The notes under the pieces are model-generated. The model was not told where the DNA came from. It saw only the letters and a program-made list of their open reading frames with translations, and ran no database searches. A stretch of 64,000 bases of DNA from Labyrinthula sp. Ha (lineage: Eukaryota; Sar; Bigyra; Labyrinthulida; Labyrinthulaceae): NCBI GenBank assembly GCA_015227615.1, contig JAALGZ010000011.1, positions 992,001 through 1,056,000 on the forward strand, in the 5' to 3' direction. The position numbers were made by a program, and so were the translations under genes. Below are positions 26,131-35,571 of this stretch, in pieces (the stretch's first letter is position 1; each line of letters begins with the position of its first letter).

Positions 26131-26167
26131 GTTGGGCCATTTGGCCGTTAATAATTTTGGGCAATTG
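26131..26167 (-). promoter_or_regulatory. TGGGC/AACGG motif cluster upstream of the ADAM-like gene
   Basis: Within 110-145 bases of the ATG lie a TGGGCC, a TAACGG core (26145-26150 in gene orientation) and, at 26151-26167, a 17-base word whose complement is CAATTGCCCAAAATTAT. The same word occurs once more, at 57933-57949, upstream of another gene for a secreted protein. TGGGC elements are common in algal and plant promoters. The role here is inference. Confidence 0.3.
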
Positions 26168-26543
26168 AATAACAAAATATTTTGGGTGATCGAGCAAGAG
26201 AACAGATGGCAGTAGATCTTTCTTGTTAACCATGATTCTTAGGATTTTGAAGGTCAAAAGTTATGCGAAAGATTGTCCATAGCTTTGATGATAATATTCA
26301 CTGTATTTTTCTCATTTATATGATCATATAGATCATTTCATGTTCCACAGGTTTCATACTACAAAGTTTCCCGCAGGCTGTTAAAATTCTACTTTTTGGA
26401 AGCGCAGTTACATGTGCAGTTTGTTTGCCTGAATGGGGAGTATATAACAGAAACCCAATTAAGTTTCTTGGGTTTAATTATAAAACAGATTAATTGTTAT
26501 CCTACTTGTTTCCTATGACATGATTTTCAACTGGACGCTTAAT
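26168..26543. other. Spacer between LC8 3' end and ADAM-like promoter
   Basis: About 375 bases of AT-rich sequence with no gene. It must hold the LC8 3' untranslated region and the distal protease promoter. No obvious terminator or repeat was seen. Confidence 0.4.
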
Positions 26544-26845
26544 CTAAGCTCCTGACTTGAACAGCAAAATAGCCACCTGCCCTAGGTAAAAGTAGATGAA
26601 ATGCTTTGCTTCATGCGTTACATATGACCCAAAATTTCTGCCCACAATGCAATGCCAGCTAGGATGAAATTTCTTATCAAACTCCTTTTTCACGTGAGCA
26701 GCGATATCTTTTTCAATATTAAACTTTTCCATTGCCTGCGTAGCCACTTCGATAGCATCCTACATATTGTAACAGAAACACTCCCTACCTGCTGCATATC
26801 TTCAGCCATATCTGCACTTTTAACCACTGCTTTTCTCTCTGTCAT
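26544..26845 (-). CDS. DYNLL: Dynein light chain LC8 type, two exons
   Basis: LC8 is a small homodimeric hub protein of cytoplasmic and axonemal dyneins and many other complexes. Exons 26845-26789 and 26759-26544 sum to 273 nt, giving 90 residues, close to the usual 89. A 29-nt intron (26760-26788, GTAGGG...TGTAG, phase 0) separates [19 protein letters not shown] from [14 protein letters not shown]. The remainder ([39 protein letters not shown]) is nearly identical to animal and algal LC8, so both gene and intron are certain. The presence of LC8 is compatible with a flagellate but does not prove it. Its start codon lies 27 bases from a TAACGGTTAC motif. It sits between the protease and UPF0489 genes on the same strand. 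Confidence 0.97.
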
Positions 26846-26871
26846 TTTTTTCTTTTTCACTTTTAACTTTT

Positions 26872-26881
26872 TAACGGTTAC
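26872..26881 (-). promoter_or_regulatory. TAACGGTTAC motif upstream of LC8
   Basis: Identical 10-mer to the one upstream of the GDPD gene and in the same orientation relative to the gene. It lies very close (27-36 bases) to the ATG, so the 5' leader is either very short or contains the motif. Confidence 0.4.
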
Positions 26882-27004
26882 CTTTATTTGTAGCCGATAC
26901 GGATACTGTTTTGTTAACAAAACGAAAGAATAACGAATAAGCTAGAAGGCCAATGAACAGAAAGCAAAGATACTTAATCATAAAAAGATTTGACTGCTTG
27001 GATT

Positions 27005-28222
27005 TTACTCAGTCGGTTCTGGCTTATCATATACTATTGATATTTTTTTATTCTTTTTCTTATAGACTTTATGGAGCATTTCTAAGACTTTGTCAAGTAT
27101 AAACTCAACTTGAGAAGAAGGTGTATAATCAAACTCGTCTACACTTGATTTCGCTATAGTTATTATGTTAGGAACTGGTAAGTTATGTAACGTTTCGCCA
27201 ACTTTTTCAATTGACGCGACAACTTCTTCATCTGAGGAAACATGATGAGGCAAACATAAGTCATCCTTTAGTTCAAACAGTTCCTTTACAAAAGTTTCTC
27301 TCTCTAACTTTCGGATACAATTCTTCATCTGCTTGAGTTTTGTAAAAGCATTAGTTGTTTTGGGAGACTCGTCATAATATTTTGCAAGAGGGTTGAAGGT
27401 CTTTCCGTCTTCAATGAAAATAACATAAAAATGAGATTCAAAACTTTTTTCCATATTATCATAGTCCAGCTTTTGATTCAAATTCTCTTCAATATCTCTA
27501 GACTCACATTTTTCTATCCGTTCTCTTTCCAACTGTTTAACGGAGTTATTCTCAAATAAATACAAAAGGGTCTCAAAATAATTCGCTAACTCAACCTTTG
27601 GGGTTTCTGGAAAATAGGTTGATACCAAAGAAGAGAGCTCACTCAAAAAGGGATTTGAGCAGGAAAAGAAATCTAAGCAAATATCTAGTACGAATTGTTT
27701 CTGGGAAAAAGCTCTGCAGGAAAATGTATTCACATCTGAAGTTTCCAATGTGCAAGATTGGTTATTTATTAAGCGATCAGAAGGTCTAAATCCAGTAGTG
27801 TCCAAGAAATACGGTTGCAGGGAGTTAATAAATATCCTATTCGTTTCTTTCTCTTCTCCAACGACGAGATTGAGTGGCCCCCTCGTAGTAATCTGTCTTG
27901 CCCAAGGGGGCTTTAACCAAACAATAGTATCAACATGGGCATTAAAAATAAGGGGAACTAAAAAATCTGCAATCCCTGTTTCTGAGTTATCGAGAAGGAA
28001 ATAAAGTTCCTGTGGGTCGTTGCAAATTTCTGAAGTAAGTTGTTCATTAACACCAAGGTCAGGATGAGAGTCAATATGAAGAATAGAGAAATGATTAAAT
28101 GAGATAAATCCCCACCTTATACCCTGATGGATTGATTTGAGAGCTCTATTATGATTATTTACTACAAAGCATGGGACTGAGTCTTTCGTGAGATGCTTTC
28201 TTGTTTCAATTTCACAGAGCAT
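27005..28222 (-). CDS. UPF0489 (C5orf22-like) family protein
   Basis: A single exon of 405 residues. I start at ATG 28222; a GTG two codons earlier was not used. Family hallmarks are present in order: CFVVNNHNRALKSI at the N-terminus, the HIDSHPDL block, IVWLKPPWARQI, and the VLDICLDFFSCSNPF block near residue 190. The two Asp/His-rich blocks look like a metal site of the arginase/deacetylase kind, but the family's reaction is not established to my knowledge, so I assign none. The C-terminal third is charged and probably partly helical (ends KKKNKKISIVYD). No signal peptide or membrane helix, so cytosolic or nuclear. It is divergent from the small + strand gene starting at 28462, leaving about 240 bases for both promoters. 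Confidence 0.85.
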   Translation of the reverse strand: MLCEIETRKHLTKDSVPCFVVNNHNRALKSIHQGIRWGFISFNHFSILHIDSHPDLGVNEQLTSEICNDPQELYFLLDNSETGIADFLVPLIFNAHVDTIVWLKPPWARQITTRGPLNLVVGEEKETNRIFINSLQPYFLDTTGFRPSDRLINNQSCTLETSDVNTFSCRAFSQKQFVLDICLDFFSCSNPFLSELSSLVSTYFPETPKVELANYFETLLYLFENNSVKQLERERIEKCESRDIEENLNQKLDYDNMEKSFESHFYVIFIEDGKTFNPLAKYYDESPKTTNAFTKLKQMKNCIRKLERETFVKELFELKDDLCLPHHVSSDEEVVASIEKVGETLHNLPVPNIITIAKSSVDEFDYTPSSQVEFILDKVLEMLHKVYKKKNKKISIVYDKPEPTE

Positions 28223-28461
28223 GTACACGGTAATGCCATATTAACATTCACATGACACCCTATTAGCCAAGTAACGCGAACCCTCCCGCTTTAATCAGGG
28301 TAGGTGAGACTCTGACTATATTTTAGATATCTCAAATACCCATAGAAGAAAGAATTTAAGAAGATATACTATTTTCTTCTTTTAGTCACTACTAGTGATG
28401 TCTGTCAGGGCGTTGTCAATCGTATTTTCTCTAGACTGAACATTAAGGTAAAGGTACTTTG

Positions 28462-28819
28462 ATGGAACTTGGACACAGAGGAGGAAAGAATTCAATCTTA
28501 GAACAATATATGTTTATTGAACATATTGATTCTTTGGAATACTTAGTGCCAAAATATTTTTACACACCTGTTTTTCCAAAACCTCTCTTTGCGATCTGTC
28601 GTTACAAAGTTACAAACATTGAAAAAATTTACTTCAGAGGTTAGTTTCACAGATCTTAATGAATCAGATTCGTTTGCAAAAACACAGAAGCTAGCTCTCA
28701 AAAGATATAATCTACTAACTGCTTCGGTTTTTATTTCCACTGGTGCTTTACTCTTCCATTCTTCTAAATCGCAAGAGTCTGCAAACTTAGTTCGTCCTTC
28801 ATTCGTTCAGAATTCTTGA
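28462..28819 (+). CDS. Hypothetical protein, two exons with a 28-nt intron
   Basis: Exons 28462-28639 and 28668-28819 (330 nt, 109 residues) join across a putative 28-nt intron, 28640-28667 (GTTAGT...TCAG). Splicing fuses two short frames into one. The predicted protein begins MELGHRGGKNSILEQYMF and ends in a Ser/Val-rich tail with one moderately hydrophobic stretch (LLTASVFISTGALLF) that might be a membrane helix. I recognise no family. Support comes from the intron matching size and border sequence of the secure ones, and from position in a compact cluster opposite the UPF0489 gene. Without a homologue it could be a chance pair of open frames. Confidence 0.4.
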
Positions 28820-30930
28820 AATAACATCAAGTTTTCTCCAAAATTAGCTAAAGGAATAACAAAAAATATGCTTAGAAACATAAATAATTTTTTTTTAGTA
28901 TAGGTTTTAATTTATGAGATCTCAGCTGAGCCTGAAATAGGACATATGTATACAAGAGCCTGCTCCAGCACCATGCAAACAACTGATATTTAATAACTGT
29001 ATGATAAATAGCTAGTTAATTAGTTATGTCATCTATTTTTGTCTGAACCATTTTAATTGTGATTAATTCTGCTGCCCAATAATAAGAATTCTGAATAACA
29101 GAAAGGGTAAGGCAAGTCTTTCAATTCTCGACAGAAAACACAAGTCCACCTCAAACTTAAGTAGGTATTTGAAGTTGTTAAGGTATACCATAATGAGTAC
29201 CCCTCGCGGAATTTAAGCCGTAGCATTAATAAAAGTAGCAATAAAGGAAAAACATTTTAACTATAATATAGTTATCTATCTTAAAACACATTCTACTGTA
29301 GCAAGTAGCATAAATAGTCAATCCCAGACATTATAACAACTCTAGAGGTAGATTATGTTAAGACAGTAGACTAATACTGTGTATCTTACCTCCTTTTATA
29401 TTTATCACTTCAGGAATTTTACCTAGCTGAGAAAGAAAGCCATTATTAGCTAAGCTGCACCTACCAAATGTGCTAGTCTTATATGAGTCAAGTCACTTGA
29501 TGACATTCATGTTGTTACCAATGTGTTGACAAAAAATGTGTAGTATTTTCATTGCAGGTACTATGCAAATTTTATGGCAACAAAAAAAGATCTGTAATTG
29601 TTGGTTTAATCTCTTTAGCTTAATTGTGGTTTATTTTAGATATTTTGAGAAATATATAGGGTTTATCCTATAATAAGTATCAAACTAATTTGCTTTAAAA
29701 TACTCAGTGGTTACAAGCTCCCTTGATTTCTTTTTTTAGTAGAGCAAGTTCCTTTTGACATTGAGTATTTCCACCTTTATCGCCCATAGAAAAGGAAAAA
29801 TTTTAGGTTAAGTAATAAAGAAAGGGATGGGCTATGATACTACACAAAATAAGATTGGTGAAAGGCTTGAGTGCCATTGCCATTCTACCCCTAGGAGTAA
29901 GGAAAAAGTTCCAAAACCTTAAAATTTTCTTATTCTAAGTTAACGAGTATTTGTAGTATCCTTATTGGCATAGAATTGAACAAGATAGTATCTTCTTTAG
30001 TGGTTACACTTTGTGTATTGTAATATTGAGTGGTTAGTAGATTTGAGACATGAAAAAGGAACCTAAATTGGTTAATACCTCAGGTATTCTATGAGAACAG
30101 TTGAATACATAACCTCCGGAGGGTTATTTATTTATTTACCAGACTCATATTAAGCTCTTTTGTAATCACATCATTTTTTCTTGCGCTAGTTCAATGAAAC
30201 GAAGTCTGTTTGTTTATTAAGTCAATGATCCTCACTAGACTTCGGAGTTATCAGGACTACAACCATAAGAAATTTATACCTTCATGGTATGTCTGAAATG
30301 AAGCTTCAGTATTGGTGCTTCCTCATCATTCTCATGACATTATCATCTTTTTAAATTTTAATAATCAATAGAGTCAGAAAAGAAGCCAAATGTGTTTCCC
30401 GTGAAGCTCGTTATATATTGGTTTCCAAAGAAAAAATAACGTGACCAACCCATGTTTAGTACAAAAAAATGCTAATGTAGCATATTTTCCAAGAATCAGT
30501 TGAAATCTTGCATAGGGTCAAGGGAGACTACTACATTATAGTGTTGCATCTTTATTCTCCAAGAGGAATGATGGCTAAAGCCAGAGTAACTGTTCTTGGA
30601 TTAAGACTGGGCTTGGAAACTTTCAATGTTTTTCTCTATGTCTCGTCTTCAAGATTTTCCCTCAATTTTATCTTATTGAAGTTGTAAAGCAAAAATGAAT
30701 AAAGCCATGGGATATTTATAAGCAACCCAAAAATGGTGATTTCCCGGTACTTGAAAATTTATAGTTTTCATGTTATTCCATGGAATTGTTTTGGTATGTA
30801 TTTTAACGGTAAGAACAAAGCAGGACTGATACCAAATATTGGGCAGCAGAGTCAATACTTTATGTAACACCCTGGTGCAAAAAGTATCCCCTTCTAAAAT
30901 GAAAGAATAATAAAACAAAACATATAGACA
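28820..30930. other. Spacer upstream of the LNR gene
   Basis: No supported gene in 2.1 kb. Small ORFs at 29053-29241 and 30673-30918 (-) have no recognisable features. The last 150 bases are the promoter of the LNR gene. No RNA gene was seen. Confidence 0.4.
30804..30811 (+). promoter_or_regulatory. TAACGGTA motif upstream of the LNR gene
   Basis: TAACGGTA lies 120-127 bases before the ATG. It shares TAACGGT with the GDPD and LC8 upstream motifs. The evidence is recurrence near start codons only. Confidence 0.3.
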
Positions 30931-32150
30931 ATGAAAGTTATCGCCTCAGGTATTTTAATAGGTCTCGCAACTGCCCAGCAAACACAGGAATGCAACGACA
31001 GTGGTTGTCCTTCTGGATGGGCAGGTAGATCCGCAACCCTTTAGTCAAACCTAGGTGACAACTATTGTGATGTAAGCTGCTACAACTTAGCCTGTGATTT
31101 TGATCTTGGAGATTGTGTGCAAGTTCCAGATGTTCTTTTGTGTGCTGCAGGTGGCTGCCCTACATTTACGTAAACTTGGCTTCATCTTAATTTAAGTTTG
31201 GGAGATGGAGTTTGTCGCGAACCTTGTAACACTGAAGCTTGTGGGTTTGATCTTGGTGACTGCCTTGTTGAAGATGAGTGCTTAATCTCTGGGTGCCCTG
31301 CTGGATGGCAAGGTGATGGCTTGTGTGACACTGAGTGTTACAATGATGCATGTGAGTTGGATTTGGGGGATTGCGCAGGGATCCCAGATGTTTTTCTTTG
31401 TGCTGACAATGGATGCATAATTTGGACGTATTGTATTTCTTTTTTATTATTTTAGACTGGGAAATGATATTTGTGCTGAGGAATGTAACATAGCAGCATG
31501 TGGGTATGACTTTGGTGACTGTGCTAGTGAAGACAGTGAGGAATGTTTGAGCACTGGATGTCCTTCTGGATGGCAAGGAGATAATTTTTGCGACTCAGAA
31601 TGCTATAATGAAAATTGTAATTTTGATGATGAAGATTGTGCAGGGGTTCCCGATGTTTTTCTTTGTGCAGCAAGCGGATGTGTTACCTGGACGTATGGTA
31701 TTTTCGTGGTGTAAATTTAGGTTGGGAAATGGGGTTTGTACTGAAGAATGTAATATTGAAGAATGTGGGTTTGACATGGGTGACTGTCCGCGACATTCTT
31801 GTTCTCTTGGGGGTTGTTCATCCGATTTTATTAATGACCGGGTTTGTGATCAGGAGTGCGACAACCTGGAATGTGGGTTCGATGGGGGGGATTGTGATGT
31901 TAATGGGACAGAGTACGAGTTGAATGATCCAGTCGCCTGTGCAGCCACAGGATGTGATTTGCGTCACGTTGGGGACGGATTTTGTGATAACTTGTGTTTT
32001 AATGATGCCTGTGAAGTTGATGGTGGGGATTGTGAAGGATTGCCAGTTACCTGTCTTGCTACGTTTTGCCCGATGGAATACCTGGGGGATGGTATATGCG
32101 ATTATGCTTGTTCTAACGCTGCTTGTAATTATGATGAAGGAGACTGCTAG
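30931..32150 (+). CDS. Secreted protein of nine Lin12/Notch repeats, five exons
   Basis: Exons 30931-31024, 31055-31169, 31197-31427, 31456-31692 and 31721-32150 sum to 1107 nt (368 residues). Introns are 30 nt (31025-31054), 27 nt (31170-31196), 28 nt (31428-31455) and 28 nt (31693-31720). A signal peptide (MKVIASGILIGLATAQQ) is followed by nine LNR-type modules of about 32 residues, each of the form C-x4-C-...-G-D/N-x2-C-x3-C-...-C-x4-G/E-D-C. Nothing but LNR modules and short linkers is present, and the stop follows the last DC directly. LNR modules fold around calcium with three disulfides; in Notch they shield the cleavage site, and other eukaryotes have them beside proteases and phosphotransferases. 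Modules 1-6 form three copies of a two-module unit (GWxGD type, then the LGxxxC type). Introns fall at the same codon in modules 2, 4 and 6. Probably a secreted or cell-wall calcium-binding protein; partner unknown. Confidence 0.9.
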
Positions 32151-35100
32151 CTATGCAATATTAGCATTATAAGGAAAGTGAAACAAGAAACAACTTATTC
32201 TCAATTCCATTCATGTCAAAGATACTTTACTCCACAGCCGCTTATTAGAGATTATATAATTATGCTTAGCATGTTAGTTGATTATAGTGACTAAAGGGAG
32301 CGCTGGTATATCAAAGGTCTATGGTGCATTCATAGATATTCACAAACTAATCGTGATAGAATCGGTTTTATTCTTATCATTTTGCTTGCATGTTTTAACT
32401 TGTAAAAGTATCAAGTGATAGCTACAGTCATGATTAGATAAGATAGGAATTCTTTATTGATAGCAGGTAATTTACTAGTGTTTTTAGCTACTGAAACTTG
32501 CTACCAGAAAATAAAAAACAAGCTAGAAGTAAAAACTAATGGAAATATCACTTGCTGGAGTGAGGATTCCTAAATAAAATACTTTCAAAAAAATCTGTGG
32601 CATTGGAAGTAAACTCAAGTTCATTCATGAAACTTTAATCCCCATATGAGTGTCTACCCTTCTGTCTTCATCCTTGGCCATTTGCAACAGATGACGTTTG
32701 AGAGGTTCCTTGTAACTTCGAAGAAAAAAAGGAAGAGGTTGCTTCAGGGAGTTCCATTCTATATGTATGGTAGTTATAACTGGCCAATAGCAAAGAAAAG
32801 CTACAAGGAAGGGTAATTACATGCCTAAAACTTTCTTCATATAGTTCAGTGATGTATATCCACACTATTTCCTCTAGAACTTTCCAATAGTAAATTTAAC
32901 TCTAAAATCCTACGAGAACTTTGTATGTTGCTTCCATTAACACTTAGAATTAATACGATAGATTCCAGTATTTCACGAAAATGCTCCACCAGACTTCTGG
33001 ATAACCCTTATTAAGGACTCAGATCTCTAATATCTTAAGATTTCATAATTAACAAGTCAATTGACAAGTTATTTGTTGTAAAAATCTGCGGTTTAGAGAT
33101 TATAGGGGATGCTACATGATATTGGCAATATTTCCTTTTGTATTTGGAAAAATGTAAATTGAAATTAAGTAATCTATTAATCAACTGCACAAGTAAACTC
33201 TATATTTAAGAAGAAAGAAGGGGCGATTAAGTTTCTGTTTACAATGCCTTGATAAGGAAATGTAGCCGAGACTGATTAAGAATGTAAGATTAAGGAGATA
33301 CCAATGTAAAATTTGGTTAAAAATTTCTTGGCAACCATGAATCATGGTATATAGGGCTTAATGATCGTCTCTGATGGGTAAGAAAAACATGGCGCTGATA
33401 ATTATTAGATGCTACTAGTCCCAGAAGCGGTATTGGAATAAACTTAGAGTTAAATATTTTTTATTAAAGGTTCATAAGTTTGGATAGAGAAAAGTAAATT
33501 TATTGGTTCCTGAAGATCATTAACCCATAATTGACGGTGAATATGGTGTTATAGACCCATACAAGCATTATAGCACAAACTTGTTGTTTGATGATAGTAC
33601 TTAAATAGTCATAAGCTTTAGATATTGATAGGTCATATGTTTGTGTTTTTAATTACACCGGAGACTCTTGCAAAAGAGTTTTATCGAGAAATTAATAAAC
33701 TGAACGTCATTCCCTTCATGAATACGGTGCTCAATTCTACAATAGTGGCTTATTTATCTCAATAGTTAGATAATTCTAAGAATTGTTGTATTCCAAGTTA
33801 AGAACAGAAAATACTATATATATATGTTAGGAGATCAAATAAAACTCTGTTCGTTCTTATATTTATTCTGCAAAATTTAGTAATGCCAAGCCAGGGCTGT
33901 TTAATAGCTGCGGCCGTTTATATAAAATAACTCAACTTTTACCCAACTCAAAAAAGATTCAATTTATAATAGGAGCAAGATAGCATAAAACAAGAATATA
34001 ATGTAGTTAGCTGGTATCCTTACATGACCGGTTCAACTTATAGTACTTAGATGGGGGGCTTAGAGGTCTGGCATATTTTGGGCTTCAGGCAATAGCCAAA
34101 ATTTGACTTACAATACCTTTTACAATTATTGTAGCTTCATTTATCTGCTTAACTAAGCTTTATGTAGAATACTTTAAGGTTTCAGATCTAATTTACCACT
34201 GGAAGAAGCTTGCTCCATATGGAAGCATATAACCCTTCACCTGTAATTAATAAATAATAATGAAATATCTGTCCAAAATACTATAAAATTGAGAGAATTT
34301 ATTGAATACTTGGAATTCAAAGCTAAAGTTTAAGTTCAAGAAACTAAAATCGTTAATGATAGTTATGCCATGCAGTAAAACTAAATGACTATAATGTGTG
34401 ACCCTCAGTTCACCAATCATTGCAGAGCATAACATAGGCATATCTAGTTCTTGTGTAGTAACAAAAACTGAATGACTAAAGAAGGCTCTAATATTAGTAT
34501 TTCAGTCTTATTATACTTTAGATCCTTGACTTATTTATTTTTATTAGCTTTTCTTATTGCCGTTTATTCGGCATAGTCTTTCTAATAGAGCTAAGGTCGA
34601 GCATTGCTAAGAAAGGAAAACACCAATGAGCTTGGTTTAGTATCACTGTTTCAGTTAAATCCAAATAAAGATGTCAGAGTAATTACCAAAAAAAAGGAAG
34701 GTATTGTTAGCTGTATATATTTTTTGCCTTAATTCTCTAACATTACGTAACAACTAAGCATTTTCGAAATTGGTTTGTTTGTCTGCGTCTCCTATAATTC
34801 CAGTAAGTCTCACCCACCGAATACATCGCCAAAGAGAAGAGTTCATTCAATTTTAAGCTAAAAGTTACCTTTGTAAAAAAATGATAAATATAAATACATA
34901 AAAAATTTAAGTTCCAGGAAATGATTTTAATGATTAGAAACACCCTTAAAAATTTGCTCGTAAGCAGGTCTAATATTTACAAGTGGCGACTTATATAGGC
35001 TATACATTGGCTATAATTGAGCAGAAAGGTGCTACGGCAGAGATAGGAGTAGCTTGCTTTAGAGAAAAGGTTTAAGATTTGGTAATGGCTTTGAAGTGAA

Positions 35101-35315
35101 GCAATTATAGTGGTAGGTGAAGGACAGAGTCTATGGGAAAATAGTTTTAACACAGAAACAAGTTGATGGCACTCAATAGAGTAGCAGTCAGGTAAGTAAT
35201 GAGAACGCTACCTAACTCAACAAGCTCATGATAGTGTCTTAGATAGAATTAGTTTAGTTTTCCCAAGTAGTTTCACCCTAAGCCTAACTCTGTCGAGAAC
35301 AGAACAGTTGGAATA

Positions 35316-35331
35316 TGGGCATTATGGCCCA
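35316..35331 (+). promoter_or_regulatory. Inverted TGGGC...GCCCA pair upstream of TAF1
   Basis: TGGGCATTATGGCCCA has a TGGGC and its complement with six bases between them, about 240 bases before the TAF1 start codon. TGGGC boxes are known promoter elements of housekeeping genes in plants and some algae. Use in this organism is inference. Confidence 0.35.
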
Positions 35332-35376
35332 CAAGTCCTGTATTTATGTCAAAATTCTGCTAGATTTGAATTACTT

Positions 35377-35398
35377 GATTGGTTTATTTAAACCAATC
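35377..35398 (+). promoter_or_regulatory. 22-bp palindrome with ATTGG and CCAAT arms
   Basis: GATTGGTTTA and its exact complement TAAACCAATC are separated by two bases, about 175 bases before the TAF1 ATG. Each arm holds a CCAAT box, the site of NF-Y factors, at a distance typical of such boxes. Confidence 0.4.
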
Positions 35399-35571
35399 AT
35401 ATAAATATACATGTTGTTTTTCTCTGATGGGATTCGAAACACATAATTGTTTCAAAAACGGCTCAAGCCGGTTAAAATTAACCTGAAACTAATTGAGTAG
35501 CGTTTTAACTGGTTTATTAGTGGCTTGGTAATTGCTCGGTATCAGAAGAAGAAGAAATTGCAAATTAAAAC

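Larger units (their letters stand above)
32151..35571. other. Spacer upstream of TAF1
   Basis: About 3.4 kb without a supported gene; short ORFs near 32668-32865, 34247-34441 and 34743-34943 (-) are unconvincing. The last 260 bases hold the TAF1 promoter with paired motifs listed separately. Confidence 0.45.

Noticed and set aside
25922-26257. 111-codon minus-strand ORF starting upstream of the protease
   Set aside because: Only its last part, from the internal ATG at 26023, is coding; there it provides the signal peptide exon and runs into the 35-nt intron.
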